10,414 bases of DNA from Candidatus Hydrogenedentota bacterium (GCA_007118765.1 SKQZ01000210.1:1-10414); one strand, 5' to 3'. Positions 1 through 7,514 are shown, counted from the stretch's first letter. Numbers and translations are program-made. Notes: generated from the letters alone by a model not told the origin.

Positions 1-679
1 GCGGCAGATGGGGCATGCTATACGGCACATAGAGGAAGAAAGGATGGGAGGCATTTTCTTTGATAAACCGTACGGCCTCCCCTGTGTAACGCACGGTCAG
101 CGTATTTTGATTCACCGGATGCTCTATTGCCTCGGTGTTGCGATACAAAGACAAAGGTTTGTCGGTATTCACCCACGGGCGTATCATGTCGTTGCTGTAA
201 AGGAGCCCGAAATACTCGTCAAAACCGTGCGAGGTGGGCATAAACGCTTCCTTGGCATGCCCCAGATGCCATTTACCCACGCACATGGTTCGGTAGCCTG
301 CTTTGCGTAACGCAGTTGCCATGGTAATCTCATCGGCGGGCAGTCCATTATCGGAGTCGGGCCCGATTACGCCGGCGACCCCGTCGGGGCGTACCGGATA
401 CCGACCGGTCATCAAGGCGGCTCGCGCCGGTGTACAGGCGGGTTGCGCATAAAAAGACGTAAAGCGGGTGCCTTCCCGTGCCAACTGGTCAAGGTTCGGT
501 GTACGAATGCTGGGGTGGCCGTAACAACTTAAATCGCCGTAACCGGCATCGTCGGCAAACATAAGCACAATGTTGGGGCGGTCTGTTGAGGGCTGTGCGG
601 CCGGTACGGTTTTCGATAATGTCATTCCTGCTGTAAGCGCTGCGCTTCCTGCCAAAAAATCCCGGCGTGTGTGCTGCAT
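1..679 (-). CDS. Tat-exported arylsulfatase (sulfatase family S1), 3'-truncated by window edge
   Basis: The product is a type I sulfatase that hydrolyses sulfate esters with a formylglycine nucleophile. Reading from 679 leftwards gives 226 residues with no stop, so the C-terminal half lies outside the window. The N-terminus has a twin-arginine signal (TRRDFLAGSAAL, residues 4-15), implying folded export. The metal-binding Asp pair follows (FADDAGYGDL, D43-D44). The formylglycine motif is C82-T-P-A-R86 and the catalytic Lys/His motif is GKWHLG (135-140). The stretch to residue 226 (SLYRNTEAIEHP, then FFLYVPYSMPHLP) resembles the arylsulfatase A / GalNAc-6-sulfatase subgroup; the exact substrate cannot be told. 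The start is supported by AAGGAG six bases upstream. The Cys-type motif needs a maturase (FGE or anSME), not seen here. Transcription is divergent from the PilZ gene. Family assignment is very secure; substrate is unknown. Confidence 0.96.
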   Translation of the reverse strand, partial: MQHTRRDFLAGSAALTAGMTLSKTVPAAQPSTDRPNIVLMFADDAGYGDLSCYGHPSIRTPNLDQLAREGTRFTSFYAQPACTPARAALMTGRYPVRPDGVAGVIGPDSDNGLPADEITMATALRKAGYRTMCVGKWHLGHAKEAFMPTSHGFDEYFGLLYSNDMIRPWVNTDKPLSLYRNTEAIEHPVNQNTLTVRYTGEAVRFIKENASHPFFLYVPYSMPHLP

Positions 680-685
680 CGTAAG

Positions 686-691
686 CTCCTT
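686..691 (-). promoter_or_regulatory. Shine-Dalgarno of the sulfatase gene
   Basis: AAGGAG on the minus strand lies six bases before the ATG at 679-677. It fixes the start directly ahead of the twin-arginine signal rather than at an internal Met such as M19. Confidence 0.75.
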
Positions 692-705
692 CTTGAGATA
701 GGACG

Positions 706-723
706 CTGTCATTATCCTGTCAT
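706..723. repeat. Tandem CTGTCAT heptamers one helical turn apart
   Basis: CTGTCAT occurs at 706-712 and 717-723, start to start 11 bp. The four bases between them complete the minus-strand GATAAT, a possible -10 of the sulfatase gene. The spacing and position would suit a regulator site, but seven-base repeats are short and chance is not excluded. Confidence 0.3.
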
Positions 724-1068
724 TTAACTGATTTCCATTGCCGACGTACCTGTGCATTGTTTTAAGTGCCTGAAAAGATAGGCCCATACTTCGCGGGAGG
801 CAATCTTTGCAGTGCTCGGATTCCCATTATAAAGCCCGATGCCGACCCAATCAAAAACAGCGGCGCCACACATCAACGGTTGTGCGACAATAGGGTTTTC
901 TGCCGTCAAGGTTGATTCGTTACCCTTCCGCGCTGCCAAAATGAAACATTGGTGTTGTTGCGTGGAATGTGGTATTCTGATATGGATAGGAAGTTTGTTG
1001 GCCCGGGTATCGGTTTATCTGCTCCGGCGCTTGCAAATGCGACGGGATGCCGATGCCACGGCGGCGAT

Positions 1069-1096
1069 TTGACACGTTGTCCGGGCCGGGTTTGTT
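1069..1096 (+). promoter_or_regulatory. Possible promoter of the PilZ gene
   Basis: A perfect -35 consensus TTGACA is at 1069-1074. With a 16-base spacer the -10 would be TTTGTT (1091-1096), matching the consensus at only three of six positions. The distance to the PilZ ATG at 1140 is reasonable. The weak -10 means the site would need an activator or is a chance match. Confidence 0.22.
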
Positions 1097-1139
1097 CCGG
1101 TTGTTTGTGTTTCCGGAAGCATTTCAGGAGATACCAGAC

Positions 1140-1550
1140 ATGGTTGGCAGGGTCGATCAGCGTAAATACGCACGAAGTCCAATTTCGTTGGACGTGCAAG
1201 TACGCCTTTGTACAGGTGTGCTGGTGGAGGGGCACGCATGCAACATCAGCCTTAACGGCCTGTTTTTGGAAACGGAACGTTCATTGCCGCTGGGATGCCG
1301 CGTTAAGATAAAAATGACTGTCAGCAATAGCGCCGATAAGACTGATGTGGCCTGCACGGGCGTGGTCTCGCGTGTTGACAACAAAGGCGTGGCGATTGCG
1401 CTTGATGTGCTTAGTGACACGAACATGGCCAAACTATGCCAATTAATCCGTGAAACCGCGGCCGACGCAGTGCGCATGGAAGACGAGCGGGAACGCCAGA
1501 TTATTTCACAGCCTCCGGGGGTGTCGCCGGAGAATAAAATGCGGATGTAA
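1140..1550 (+). CDS. PilZ-domain protein (c-di-GMP receptor)
   Basis: This is a single-domain PilZ protein of 136 residues; the family binds cyclic di-GMP and relays it to partner proteins. Both halves of the binding signature are present: R8-K-Y-A-R12 (RxxxR) and N35-I-S-L-N-G40 ([D/N]xSxxG), followed by the beta-barrel to about residue 110 and a charged, probably helical tail (RMEDERERQ). The reading frame is open back to 1047, but ATG 1140 was chosen. It has AGGAG at 1126-1130, and the 31 residues upstream do not look like PilZ, whose RxxxR motif normally sits near the N-terminus. It has no membrane segment, so it is probably cytosolic. The acyltransferase/hydrolase gene follows after 87 nt on the same strand, so co-transcription is plausible and that enzyme is a candidate partner (inference). 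Confidence 0.88.
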   Translation: MVGRVDQRKYARSPISLDVQVRLCTGVLVEGHACNISLNGLFLETERSLPLGCRVKIKMTVSNSADKTDVACTGVVSRVDNKGVAIALDVLSDTNMAKLCQLIRETAADAVRMEDERERQIISQPPGVSPENKMRM

Positions 1551-1637
1551 GCCGATGCGTGTGTTATCTCACTTGAAAGGCGGGCATTTTGATATGCCGG
1601 CCGTTCGGCGCGGCCTGTTGGACTGAAAGAGAGGGAA

Positions 1638-3965
1638 ATGGCGGTTTCTCTTGCGATGCAAATGACCAAATGGATGCTTGACCTCGCGTCCCGGCTGATT
1701 CGGGCGCGGGTACGTTTGCATAACGCTGATGTCCTTGCCTCCGACATGGCCGTTATATTTGTGGCCAACCACTTCACGCGACTTGAAACGCTGCTCTTGC
1801 CTTACATCATTCACAAGCACACCGGACTTGAGCCGTGGTCATTGGCCGCCGCGGAACTTTTTCAGGGGCGCATTGGCGATTATCTGCGTGCCACGGGCAC
1901 AGTCTCCACAAAAGACCCGGACCGCGACAAAATTATCATCCGTTCCTTGTTGCGAGGTGATCACCCTTGGGTCATTTTTCCCGAAGGGGCAATGATTAAA
2001 GACAAGCGGCTTTTTCGCGAAGGGAGTCTGCTGCAAGTATTCGACGGGCAACGGCGGCGTCCTGCCCATACCGGCGCTGCGGCGCTTGCCTTGCGCGCCG
2101 CCTATTACCGCGCCAAGATTCAGGACTTACATAGAAGTGGTCAGCGGGACGAACTGGATAAGATTCTGGCCCATTTCGGGTTGCAGTCTGCCGATGATGT
2201 GCCCGCGCTCAGAACCGTTATTGTGCCGGTAAACATCACCTATTACCCCATTCGTGCGCGTGACAACATTTTTCTGCGCGGCGCCCGCATGCTCTCGGAC
2301 GATTTGAGCACCCGTGTTTTGGCCGAGCTTTCGGTGGAGGGCACGGTGCTGGCGGAAGATACGGACATTGATGTTACCTTTGGCGATCCCATGGGGATTG
2401 ACGACTATTTCAGCGAACCGACCTATGAGGCGCTGCTGAAACGTGACACCGATGATTTGGCCGCCGTTGAAAAGACCACGCGCGCTGCGTTTCACGACTT
2501 GGCCCACGCATTGGCGCATCAGTTCATGACCACCATCTACAGCATGGCCATGATCAACTTTGACCATATTTTTGCGGGCATTGTGCGTCGTCAGCCTGAG
2601 GGCCGTCATTTTCAGGAGCGTGATTATCGCGAGCGCATATACCTGTGTGCCAAGCAAGTGCTGCGCACATCCTGCAACACCCATCCGGCGCTGGAAAAAG
2701 AATGCAACACCTTGCTTTACGATGAACCCCACGAAGCGTTTCAAGGGTTTCTGGACATGGCCGTACAGGAGGGGTTTTTGACGGCGACGGACTATGGATA
2801 TCGCAAGAAGCAGCGCATGTTGACGCCGGTCACCGATTTTCATGCCATGCCCCGCGATGCTACGCCGGACGTTATTGCAAATGAGGCCGAGGCTGCATGG
2901 GTTGCGCCTGCCATTGTCCGCTATATTCCCCGAATACCGGACTTTGTGGTGAAGACTGCGGTGCGCCAGTATCTGCTGCAGCAGGAACAACGGGCTTTTG
3001 AGGAGGATTACGCACGATATTACGACCCGAACATAAGCAAGCCGCCCGCTGTTGGAAGCCCTTTCTTGTTGCATCCGTGGCGTGTGCGCGGCGGCGTTGT
3101 GCTTGCCCACGGCTATATGGCGGCCCCGCTGGAGGTGCGCGCGCTGGCGGAGTATCTGTACCGTTGCGGTTATGCCGTGTATGGCGTGCGCCTGAAAGGG
3201 CATGGCACCGCCCCGGAAGACCTTGGCGTTCACAGTTGGCAGGAATGGTATGATTCGTTCAACCGTGGCTATGCGCTTATGCGCACCATAACCGACAACG
3301 TCTTTCTGTGTGGTTTTTCCACGGGCGGATGTCTGGCGTTGATGGGCGCCGCCCACAAACCATCGAGTGTTAAGGCGGTGGTTTCGATATGCGCGCCGTT
3401 GCACGTGCGCAACTACTCCATTCGGCTGGTGCCTTCAATTATTTCCCTGAACACGCTGCTCAAACGCTTCGGCGGAAGCCAGTATGCCGTTGATTATGTT
3501 GACAACAATCCTGAGAACAAACATATCAACTACACGCGCAACCCACTGACCGGCGTACAACAACTCACCCATGCAATGCGTGCTACCGAACAGACATTGC
3601 CCGCAGTGAAGACACCCGCTTTGGTCATTCAAGCGTCAAAAGATACCACGGTGGACCCGGTCAGTGGTTTTGAGATTTTCGAAAAACTTGGCGCACGTAA
3701 CAAACAACTCGTATTATTCGAACGTGAACGTCACGGCATTATTAACGGCGAGGGCAGCCCGGAAGTCTTCGAGCAGGTGGAGCAATTCTTGTCACACATG
3801 CGGAAGAAGGCGCAGTCGCAACGGTATTGGCTCTTGGGAAGGCGGCTGGCCACCTTGTTTTCGCGCAATGGCGATGTGTCCCCACCGGATGCCGCTGGCG
3901 ATCAAAAGGCTGTGGTGTCGTTAGAAAAGCCGGAGGATTCAGAGGGGACGGAGGTAAACAATTGA
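1638..3965 (+). CDS. Acyltransferase (PlsC/PlsB-like) fused to alpha/beta-hydrolase
   Basis: This 775-residue protein has two enzymatic parts. Residues about 35-300 look like a glycerolipid acyltransferase: NHFTRLE (44-50, motif I), FPEG (114-117, motif III) and VPVNITYYP (196-204, motif IV). The usual HX4D Asp is Glu50. A helical middle (about 285-450) recalls regions C-terminal to the acyltransferase core in PlsB-type enzymes, but its function is unknown. Residues about 484-720 form a serine hydrolase like bacterial monoacylglycerol lipases/carboxylesterases: HG at 491-492 (oxyanion loop), nucleophile S561 in GFSTGG, probable Asp669 (QASKD) and His699 (ERERHG). The last 50 residues are low-complexity and charged. 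There is no signal peptide, so a cytosolic or peripheral inner-membrane location is likely. The start has AGAGAGGG at 1628-1635; M7 or M9 are alternatives. Domain calls are strong; the substrate of either half is unknown. Both may act on the same lipid pool. Confidence 0.9.
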   Translation: MAVSLAMQMTKWMLDLASRLIRARVRLHNADVLASDMAVIFVANHFTRLETLLLPYIIHKHTGLEPWSLAAAELFQGRIGDYLRATGTVSTKDPDRDKIIIRSLLRGDHPWVIFPEGAMIKDKRLFREGSLLQVFDGQRRRPAHTGAAALALRAAYYRAKIQDLHRSGQRDELDKILAHFGLQSADDVPALRTVIVPVNITYYPIRARDNIFLRGARMLSDDLSTRVLAELSVEGTVLAEDTDIDVTFGDPMGIDDYFSEPTYEALLKRDTDDLAAVEKTTRAAFHDLAHALAHQFMTTIYSMAMINFDHIFAGIVRRQPEGRHFQERDYRERIYLCAKQVLRTSCNTHPALEKECNTLLYDEPHEAFQGFLDMAVQEGFLTATDYGYRKKQRMLTPVTDFHAMPRDATPDVIANEAEAAWVAPAIVRYIPRIPDFVVKTAVRQYLLQQEQRAFEEDYARYYDPNISKPPAVGSPFLLHPWRVRGGVVLAHGYMAAPLEVRALAEYLYRCGYAVYGVRLKGHGTAPEDLGVHSWQEWYDSFNRGYALMRTITDNVFLCGFSTGGCLALMGAAHKPSSVKAVVSICAPLHVRNYSIRLVPSIISLNTLLKRFGGSQYAVDYVDNNPENKHINYTRNPLTGVQQLTHAMRATEQTLPAVKTPALVIQASKDTTVDPVSGFEIFEKLGARNKQLVLFERERHGIINGEGSPEVFEQVEQFLSHMRKKAQSQRYWLLGRRLATLFSRNGDVSPPDAAGDQKAVVSLEKPEDSEGTEVNN

Positions 3966-4040
3966 CACTTTGACGCATTTTATGTTAGTTTTAACCTATG
4001 GCGAAGTAGTGATGTACAAGGGCCATCGCCCCATTTCAAG

Positions 4041-4070
4041 TTGCGGGCAAAGCCCATGTTAGTATATAGT
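4041..4070 (+). promoter_or_regulatory. Possible promoter of the exported TPR gene
   Basis: TTGCGG (4041-4046) and TATAGT (4065-4070, five of six -10 matches) are separated by 18 bases and lie 57 bases before the ATG. A second candidate uses TTGACA at 3962-3967, which overlaps the stop codon of the preceding gene, with a weak -10 (TAGTTT, 3986-3991). A 4-bp GC hairpin at 4020-4031 (GGGC/GCCC) has no T-run and is not called a terminator. Confidence 0.35.
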
Positions 4071-4126
4071 GGTATGTGGCAAGCACAAAGTAACGTGTTC
4101 TTGGTGATAAAATAGGAAAGAGCATC

Positions 4127-5755
4127 ATGCGGAAATACCTTTTCTTCCTGTCAATCCTTCTCGTGGCAAGCCTCGCCTGTATGCTGTGGCCTTCAGATGC
4201 TCACGCGTGGGGACCACGGTCAATGCGCAGTATTACGGCCATGGCGTTGCAGGTGATAAAACACGACTTCCCCAATACCTTTAGGCCGGGTGGCATCGTG
4301 GGGCCAAACTTTGAACGGGACGTCATGTCCGGCGCGGGCGATGGCTGGCAAGTGATCGCGGAACGAGTGCCGCTTAACAATGACGAAGAGGTCATCCAGG
4401 CAATCTTCAGCGAAATTGTTTTGTTGCGTGAAGCGCGTCGCTTCGGACCCACGCCTTACTTTGCCTACCGCATGGGCGTGCTGGCGTCGCTTACCGCACA
4501 TGCCATGTTGCCCTATGGCTTTGCATGGACGTCTGAGGAAATGGCGTTGCGTCGTGAAATTATTACGGACATTGAAAACGACATTGACAATTATTCCTTT
4601 AGCGTTGCACAGAAGAACCGTGTGTTTATTCGTAGTGCCACCGATTATTTCAGTCAGCGTCGTTCTTTTCACCATGAAGACAAGCGGCTCATTGCCCATG
4701 ACTATAATACCAGCATTGGCTATGATGGCATGATGAGACAAGCGGGACGCGCCTATTTTGTCCGGGCGGTGGAAGCGATTGCGGATGTATGGAATACGGT
4801 TTTGCGCGCTGATGCGGCAATGGCCGATTTCCGCCTGTCAAAGCCGTCGCCACGTACGCTGACATGGTACTTTATTGACGAAATGGAATTTTTGCTTAAT
4901 GTCAAGGACAACATGCTCCAAGTTGAAAAAGTGTACGCGAATTTTGAATCAGTGAACCCCCGGTTGGCGGAGGCCTATGAGCAATTGGGTGACATTTTTT
5001 ACGCCCATGAGCGCGAATCCGTCCGCCTGCGTGGTGTTGCAGAATGGCGCAAAGCCTTTGAAATTGGCGGTCCCGAACGGCGGCGTATCGGCATTAAACT
5101 TTCCAACCATTATATGGAAGAAGGAAGACGTTTCCTTGAGCTTGCCGGACGGCCCGGTGCGGAAGAGACGGACCTGAACAACGCGCTGAATGCGTTCGAG
5201 CGCGCATTGGACTATAACCGTATGAGTGAAGAGGCTGCCGAGCTGATTCAGGAAACCCATGTGGCCATACGCGACCGTAATGAGCGGCTCGAGGTGACAC
5301 TCAATATTATCGCCACCGGCGAACGCATTCACGAGGAAGCGAATCGTTACCGCGAAAGCCGCGACTTTGCAAATGCCATCAGTACCTACCGACAGTCCAT
5401 TGGCTTCTTTGAAGCTATAGATGACGAGTTCAGGGATCAAGCCAACACGGCACGCGAGAAGATCCGGCAACTGCGTCGCGAAATATCCGACGTGATTAAT
5501 GATGTGCTGGATGTTGCCAGCCAGGCCATTGACGAAGGCGATCAAGCGCGTGAACAGCGAGCGTATGACACCGCCATCGGTCACTATCAGCGTGTGCAGA
5601 GTATTGTCGCTGTTATTCCCGACGACGAATCGGCCGCTATTGTGCGGGACAAACAGGAACTTATTGACTTGGCCCGCCGCAAGGTTGAAGAAGCCGAAGT
5701 TGAAAAACTACGTTACGAACAAGCACAACAAGAACAGGCGCAAGCCCAAACATAA
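4127..5755 (+). CDS. Exported protein: degenerate Zn-phospholipase-C-like domain plus TPR/coiled coil
   Basis: I do not recognise a named gene. The 542-residue product starts with a Sec signal peptide (RK, hydrophobic 4-20, cleavage after A25-H-A27), so the mature protein would begin W28-G-P. A mature N-terminal Trp followed by Gly-Pro is typical of zinc-dependent phospholipase C-like proteins, where WGPxTH supplies metal ligands. Here the expected His is Met33 (WGPRSM). The later segment GVLASLTAHAMLPYGFAW (117-134) resembles the GxLxH helix but keeps only H125. From about residue 278 the sequence is helical with TPR-like units (about 278-312, 345-372, 403-433, 464-494), ending in a charged, Gln-rich coiled coil (505-542). 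AGGA at 4114-4117 supports the start. A periplasmic scaffold or binding role is more likely than catalysis. The PLC-like relationship is inference; signal peptide and TPR character are clearer. Confidence 0.82.
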   Translation: MRKYLFFLSILLVASLACMLWPSDAHAWGPRSMRSITAMALQVIKHDFPNTFRPGGIVGPNFERDVMSGAGDGWQVIAERVPLNNDEEVIQAIFSEIVLLREARRFGPTPYFAYRMGVLASLTAHAMLPYGFAWTSEEMALRREIITDIENDIDNYSFSVAQKNRVFIRSATDYFSQRRSFHHEDKRLIAHDYNTSIGYDGMMRQAGRAYFVRAVEAIADVWNTVLRADAAMADFRLSKPSPRTLTWYFIDEMEFLLNVKDNMLQVEKVYANFESVNPRLAEAYEQLGDIFYAHERESVRLRGVAEWRKAFEIGGPERRRIGIKLSNHYMEEGRRFLELAGRPGAEETDLNNALNAFERALDYNRMSEEAAELIQETHVAIRDRNERLEVTLNIIATGERIHEEANRYRESRDFANAISTYRQSIGFFEAIDDEFRDQANTAREKIRQLRREISDVINDVLDVASQAIDEGDQAREQRAYDTAIGHYQRVQSIVAVIPDDESAAIVRDKQELIDLARRKVEEAEVEKLRYEQAQQEQAQAQT

Positions 5756-5801
5756 TTGTCCCATGACAATGTATGCGACGGGGTCTCGTCTTGGCGACGA
5801 G
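5755..5801 (+). promoter_or_regulatory. Two small hairpins between the TPR gene and rng
   Basis: ATTGTC (5755-5760) and GACAAT (5765-5770) form a perfect 6-bp stem with a CCAT loop, overlapping the last base of the upstream stop codon. CTCGTC (5785-5790) and GACGAG (5796-5801) form a second 6-bp stem with a TTGGC loop. Neither has a T-run, so they are not typical rho-independent terminators. The second overlaps the ribosome binding site of the possible leader ORF at 5811 and could affect its translation, or serve in RNA processing. Confidence 0.4.
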
Positions 5802-5810
5802 GGAGCTGAC

Positions 5811-5903
5811 ATGGCTGCCGCAAATGCAGCGCATGGCATGTCTTGTTCGGGCGATGCCAGGGAACGGCCTGTCCTACCTTTTCATATCCCTTCTGGAGAA
5901 TAA
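5811..5903 (+). CDS. Possible 30-residue leader ORF coupled to rng
   Basis: A small ORF of 30 codons starts at ATG 5811 with a good ribosome binding site (GAGGGAG, 5799-5805, five-base spacer). It ends in TAA at 5901-5903, directly adjacent to the rng ATG (TAAATG). The peptide (MAAANAAHGMSCSG and so on) has no recognised motif. The arrangement would allow translational coupling to RNase G. The same frame is open well upstream inside the TPR gene, so the ORF could be accidental; coding character is unproven. Confidence 0.25.
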   Translation: MAAANAAHGMSCSGDARERPVLPFHIPSGE

Positions 5904-7433
5904 ATGAAGACGCTCGCCATAAATGTAAATCCGCTGGAAACACGGATTGCCTTGCTCGAAAATAAGAAACTGGTCGAATTGCTTTTGGAGCGCGAAGAAG
6001 ACCGAAGCATTGTGGGCAATATCTATAAAGGGCGGGTGGATGCGGTATTGCCCGGCATCCAGGCCGCGTTCATTGACATTGGGTTCCAGAAGAACGGCTT
6101 CCTTTATGTTTCTGACGTGGCCGGCGCCGAAGGCACTGGAGACATCGTGCTCGAAAACGGTGTGCCCCGCGCCAAATCCCGAAAAAAACGGGCACGGCAG
6201 CAGACCATTGAAAGCATGATCAAAAAGAACCAGCATGTAATGGTGCAGGTGGTCAAAGACAGGCTGGGTTCAAAGGGGCCCCGGTTAACCAATTTCATCA
6301 CATTTCCCGGACGCTATCAGGTGTTGTTGCCGACGGTAAACACCCTCGGGGTCTCACGAAAAATTGAGTCCGACAGAGAGCGTGACAGGCTTCGCAAACT
6401 ATTGCGCGAATTGCGGCCGAAAGGCATGGGCATCATTTCTCGAACGGCCTGCGAGGGACGGAGCCGTCAAGAACTGAAAGGCGATCTGGACTTTCTGCTG
6501 CGCGCTTGGGACGGGGTCAAGGTAAAATATGAACGCGCCAAAGGAGTGGCGTTGCTGCGCGAGGATTTGGGGCCTGTGCTGCGTACCGTGCGCGATCTTT
6601 TCACGGCTGAATTTGACCGGCTGGTGGTTGACAGCGAGGTGGAGTATGGGCGCATTATCAATTTCCTGGAACAGTTTGCGCCCAAGCTCAAAAAGCGGGT
6701 GAAACTTTACCGGGAAAAACGGCCGCTCTTTGACAAAATGGGGATTGAATCGGAGATTGAAAAAGCGTTGCGGCGCAAAGTGTATCTTAAGAGTGGCGGC
6801 CACATCTGTATTGATCACACCGAGGCACTGATTGCCATTGATGTAAACACGGGGAAATTTACGGGCAAGAAACAACTCGAAGACACGGTGTTACAGACCA
6901 ACCTGGAAGCTGCGGATGAAATCGCACGGCAGGTACGGCTCCGTGATATAGGCGGCATTATTGTCCTTGACTTCATTGACATGGAGTACCCCAAAAACAG
7001 GCGCACCTTGCTCAAAGGCTTGCGCGATGCCTTGAAAAGCGACCGCGCCCGCATCACCCTCTCCGAAATCACCGAACTCGGCATGATCGAAATGACCCGC
7101 AAACGGGTCAAGCACAACCTTGTCAAGGCGATGTCTCAGCCCTGTCCCTATTGCGAGGGCAGCGGCATGGTGCGTTCCGTCACCACCGTGACATTCGATA
7201 CGCTGCGCCGACTGCAGGGGCTGTTCTGCAAGACCCGCGAAAAACACATCATCTTACAGGCGCATTCTGATGTGGCCCGCAGGCTGCGCGGTGAAAACAA
7301 AGACCTGTTGGACGCCATTGCAAAACGCTTCAAGCGGGAAGTGTCCATCGAATCCGTATCTGATTTCCATATCCACCACGTACGGATCCTGCGCGCCCGC
7401 AATCGCGACGTCATTGAAGAACAGGACGCCTGA
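5904..7433 (+). CDS. rng: Ribonuclease G (RNase E/G family)
   Basis: This 509-residue endoribonuclease is close in length to E. coli RNase G (489). The family cleaves single-stranded AU-rich RNA, acts in 16S rRNA 5'-end maturation and mRNA turnover, and prefers 5'-monophosphate ends. The N-terminus is typical (MKTLAINVNPLETRIALLE), followed by an S1 domain from about residue 36 (GNIYKGRVDAVLPGIQAAFIDIG). A basic insertion follows (about 72-108, KSRKKRAR). The DNase I-like catalytic part carries Asp313 (IAIDVNTGKFTG) and Asp356 (IIVLDFIDM), the expected Mg ligands. The Zn-link C414-P-Y-C417-EGSG is complete, implying Zn-mediated dimerisation. The C-terminus ends soon after the RNase G-like region with no RNase E scaffold tail. 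GGAG at 5895-5898 supports the start. The gene is intact and full length. Confidence 0.96.
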   Translation: MKTLAINVNPLETRIALLENKKLVELLLEREEDRSIVGNIYKGRVDAVLPGIQAAFIDIGFQKNGFLYVSDVAGAEGTGDIVLENGVPRAKSRKKRARQQTIESMIKKNQHVMVQVVKDRLGSKGPRLTNFITFPGRYQVLLPTVNTLGVSRKIESDRERDRLRKLLRELRPKGMGIISRTACEGRSRQELKGDLDFLLRAWDGVKVKYERAKGVALLREDLGPVLRTVRDLFTAEFDRLVVDSEVEYGRIINFLEQFAPKLKKRVKLYREKRPLFDKMGIESEIEKALRRKVYLKSGGHICIDHTEALIAIDVNTGKFTGKKQLEDTVLQTNLEAADEIARQVRLRDIGGIIVLDFIDMEYPKNRRTLLKGLRDALKSDRARITLSEITELGMIEMTRKRVKHNLVKAMSQPCPYCEGSGMVRSVTTVTFDTLRRLQGLFCKTREKHIILQAHSDVARRLRGENKDLLDAIAKRFKREVSIESVSDFHIHHVRILRARNRDVIEEQDA

Positions 7434-7514
7434 AACCTGCGCGTTATGATACTCTGTCATCATTCCTACAGCGCATACCAATCTGTCAGGAGGCCTTGCG
7501 GCAGGACTCTGGAC

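Larger units (their letters stand above)
680..1139. other. Divergent intergenic region, 460 nt, no supported gene
   Basis: This stretch separates the left-going sulfatase from the right-going PilZ gene and should hold both promoters. Short ORFs on both strands (for example 724-939 minus) have no recognisable domain and no convincing ribosome binding site. Next to the sulfatase is a tandem 7-mer CTGTCAT (706-712 and 717-723) flanking ATTATC at 711-716, which reads GATAAT on the minus strand and is a possible -10 without a clear -35. On the plus side a perfect TTGACA sits at 1069-1074. No terminator-like hairpin with a T-run was seen. Confidence 0.6.

Noticed and set aside
1047..1139. Longer start for the PilZ protein at 1047
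   Set aside because: The extra 31 residues are Arg/Phe-rich and unlike PilZ N-termini, while ATG 1140 has AGGAG nine bases upstream.
1555..1626. 23-codon ORF between the PilZ gene and the acyltransferase gene
   Set aside because: It has only a weak ribosome binding site and no recognisable sequence; a length this short is expected by chance.
1157..1777. 206-codon minus-strand ORF across the PilZ gene and the start of the acyltransferase
   Set aside because: It overlaps two well-supported plus-strand genes, is Ser/Arg/Thr-rich and has no recognisable motif.
2127..3404. 425-codon ORF on the minus strand
   Set aside because: It lies entirely opposite the acyltransferase/hydrolase gene, whose plus frame has clear motifs. 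The minus product is rich in His/Arg/Gly without any domain, typical of an antisense shadow.
4020..4031. GGGC-CATC-GCCC hairpin as a terminator of the acyltransferase gene
   Set aside because: Only four base pairs and no T-run follows.
4127..4186. Lipoprotein signal for the exported TPR protein (Cys18 in its hydrophobic segment)
   Set aside because: The residue at -3 from Cys18 is Ser15, not Leu/Val/Ile, and a good AHA signal-peptidase I site follows that gives the Trp-Gly-Pro mature start.
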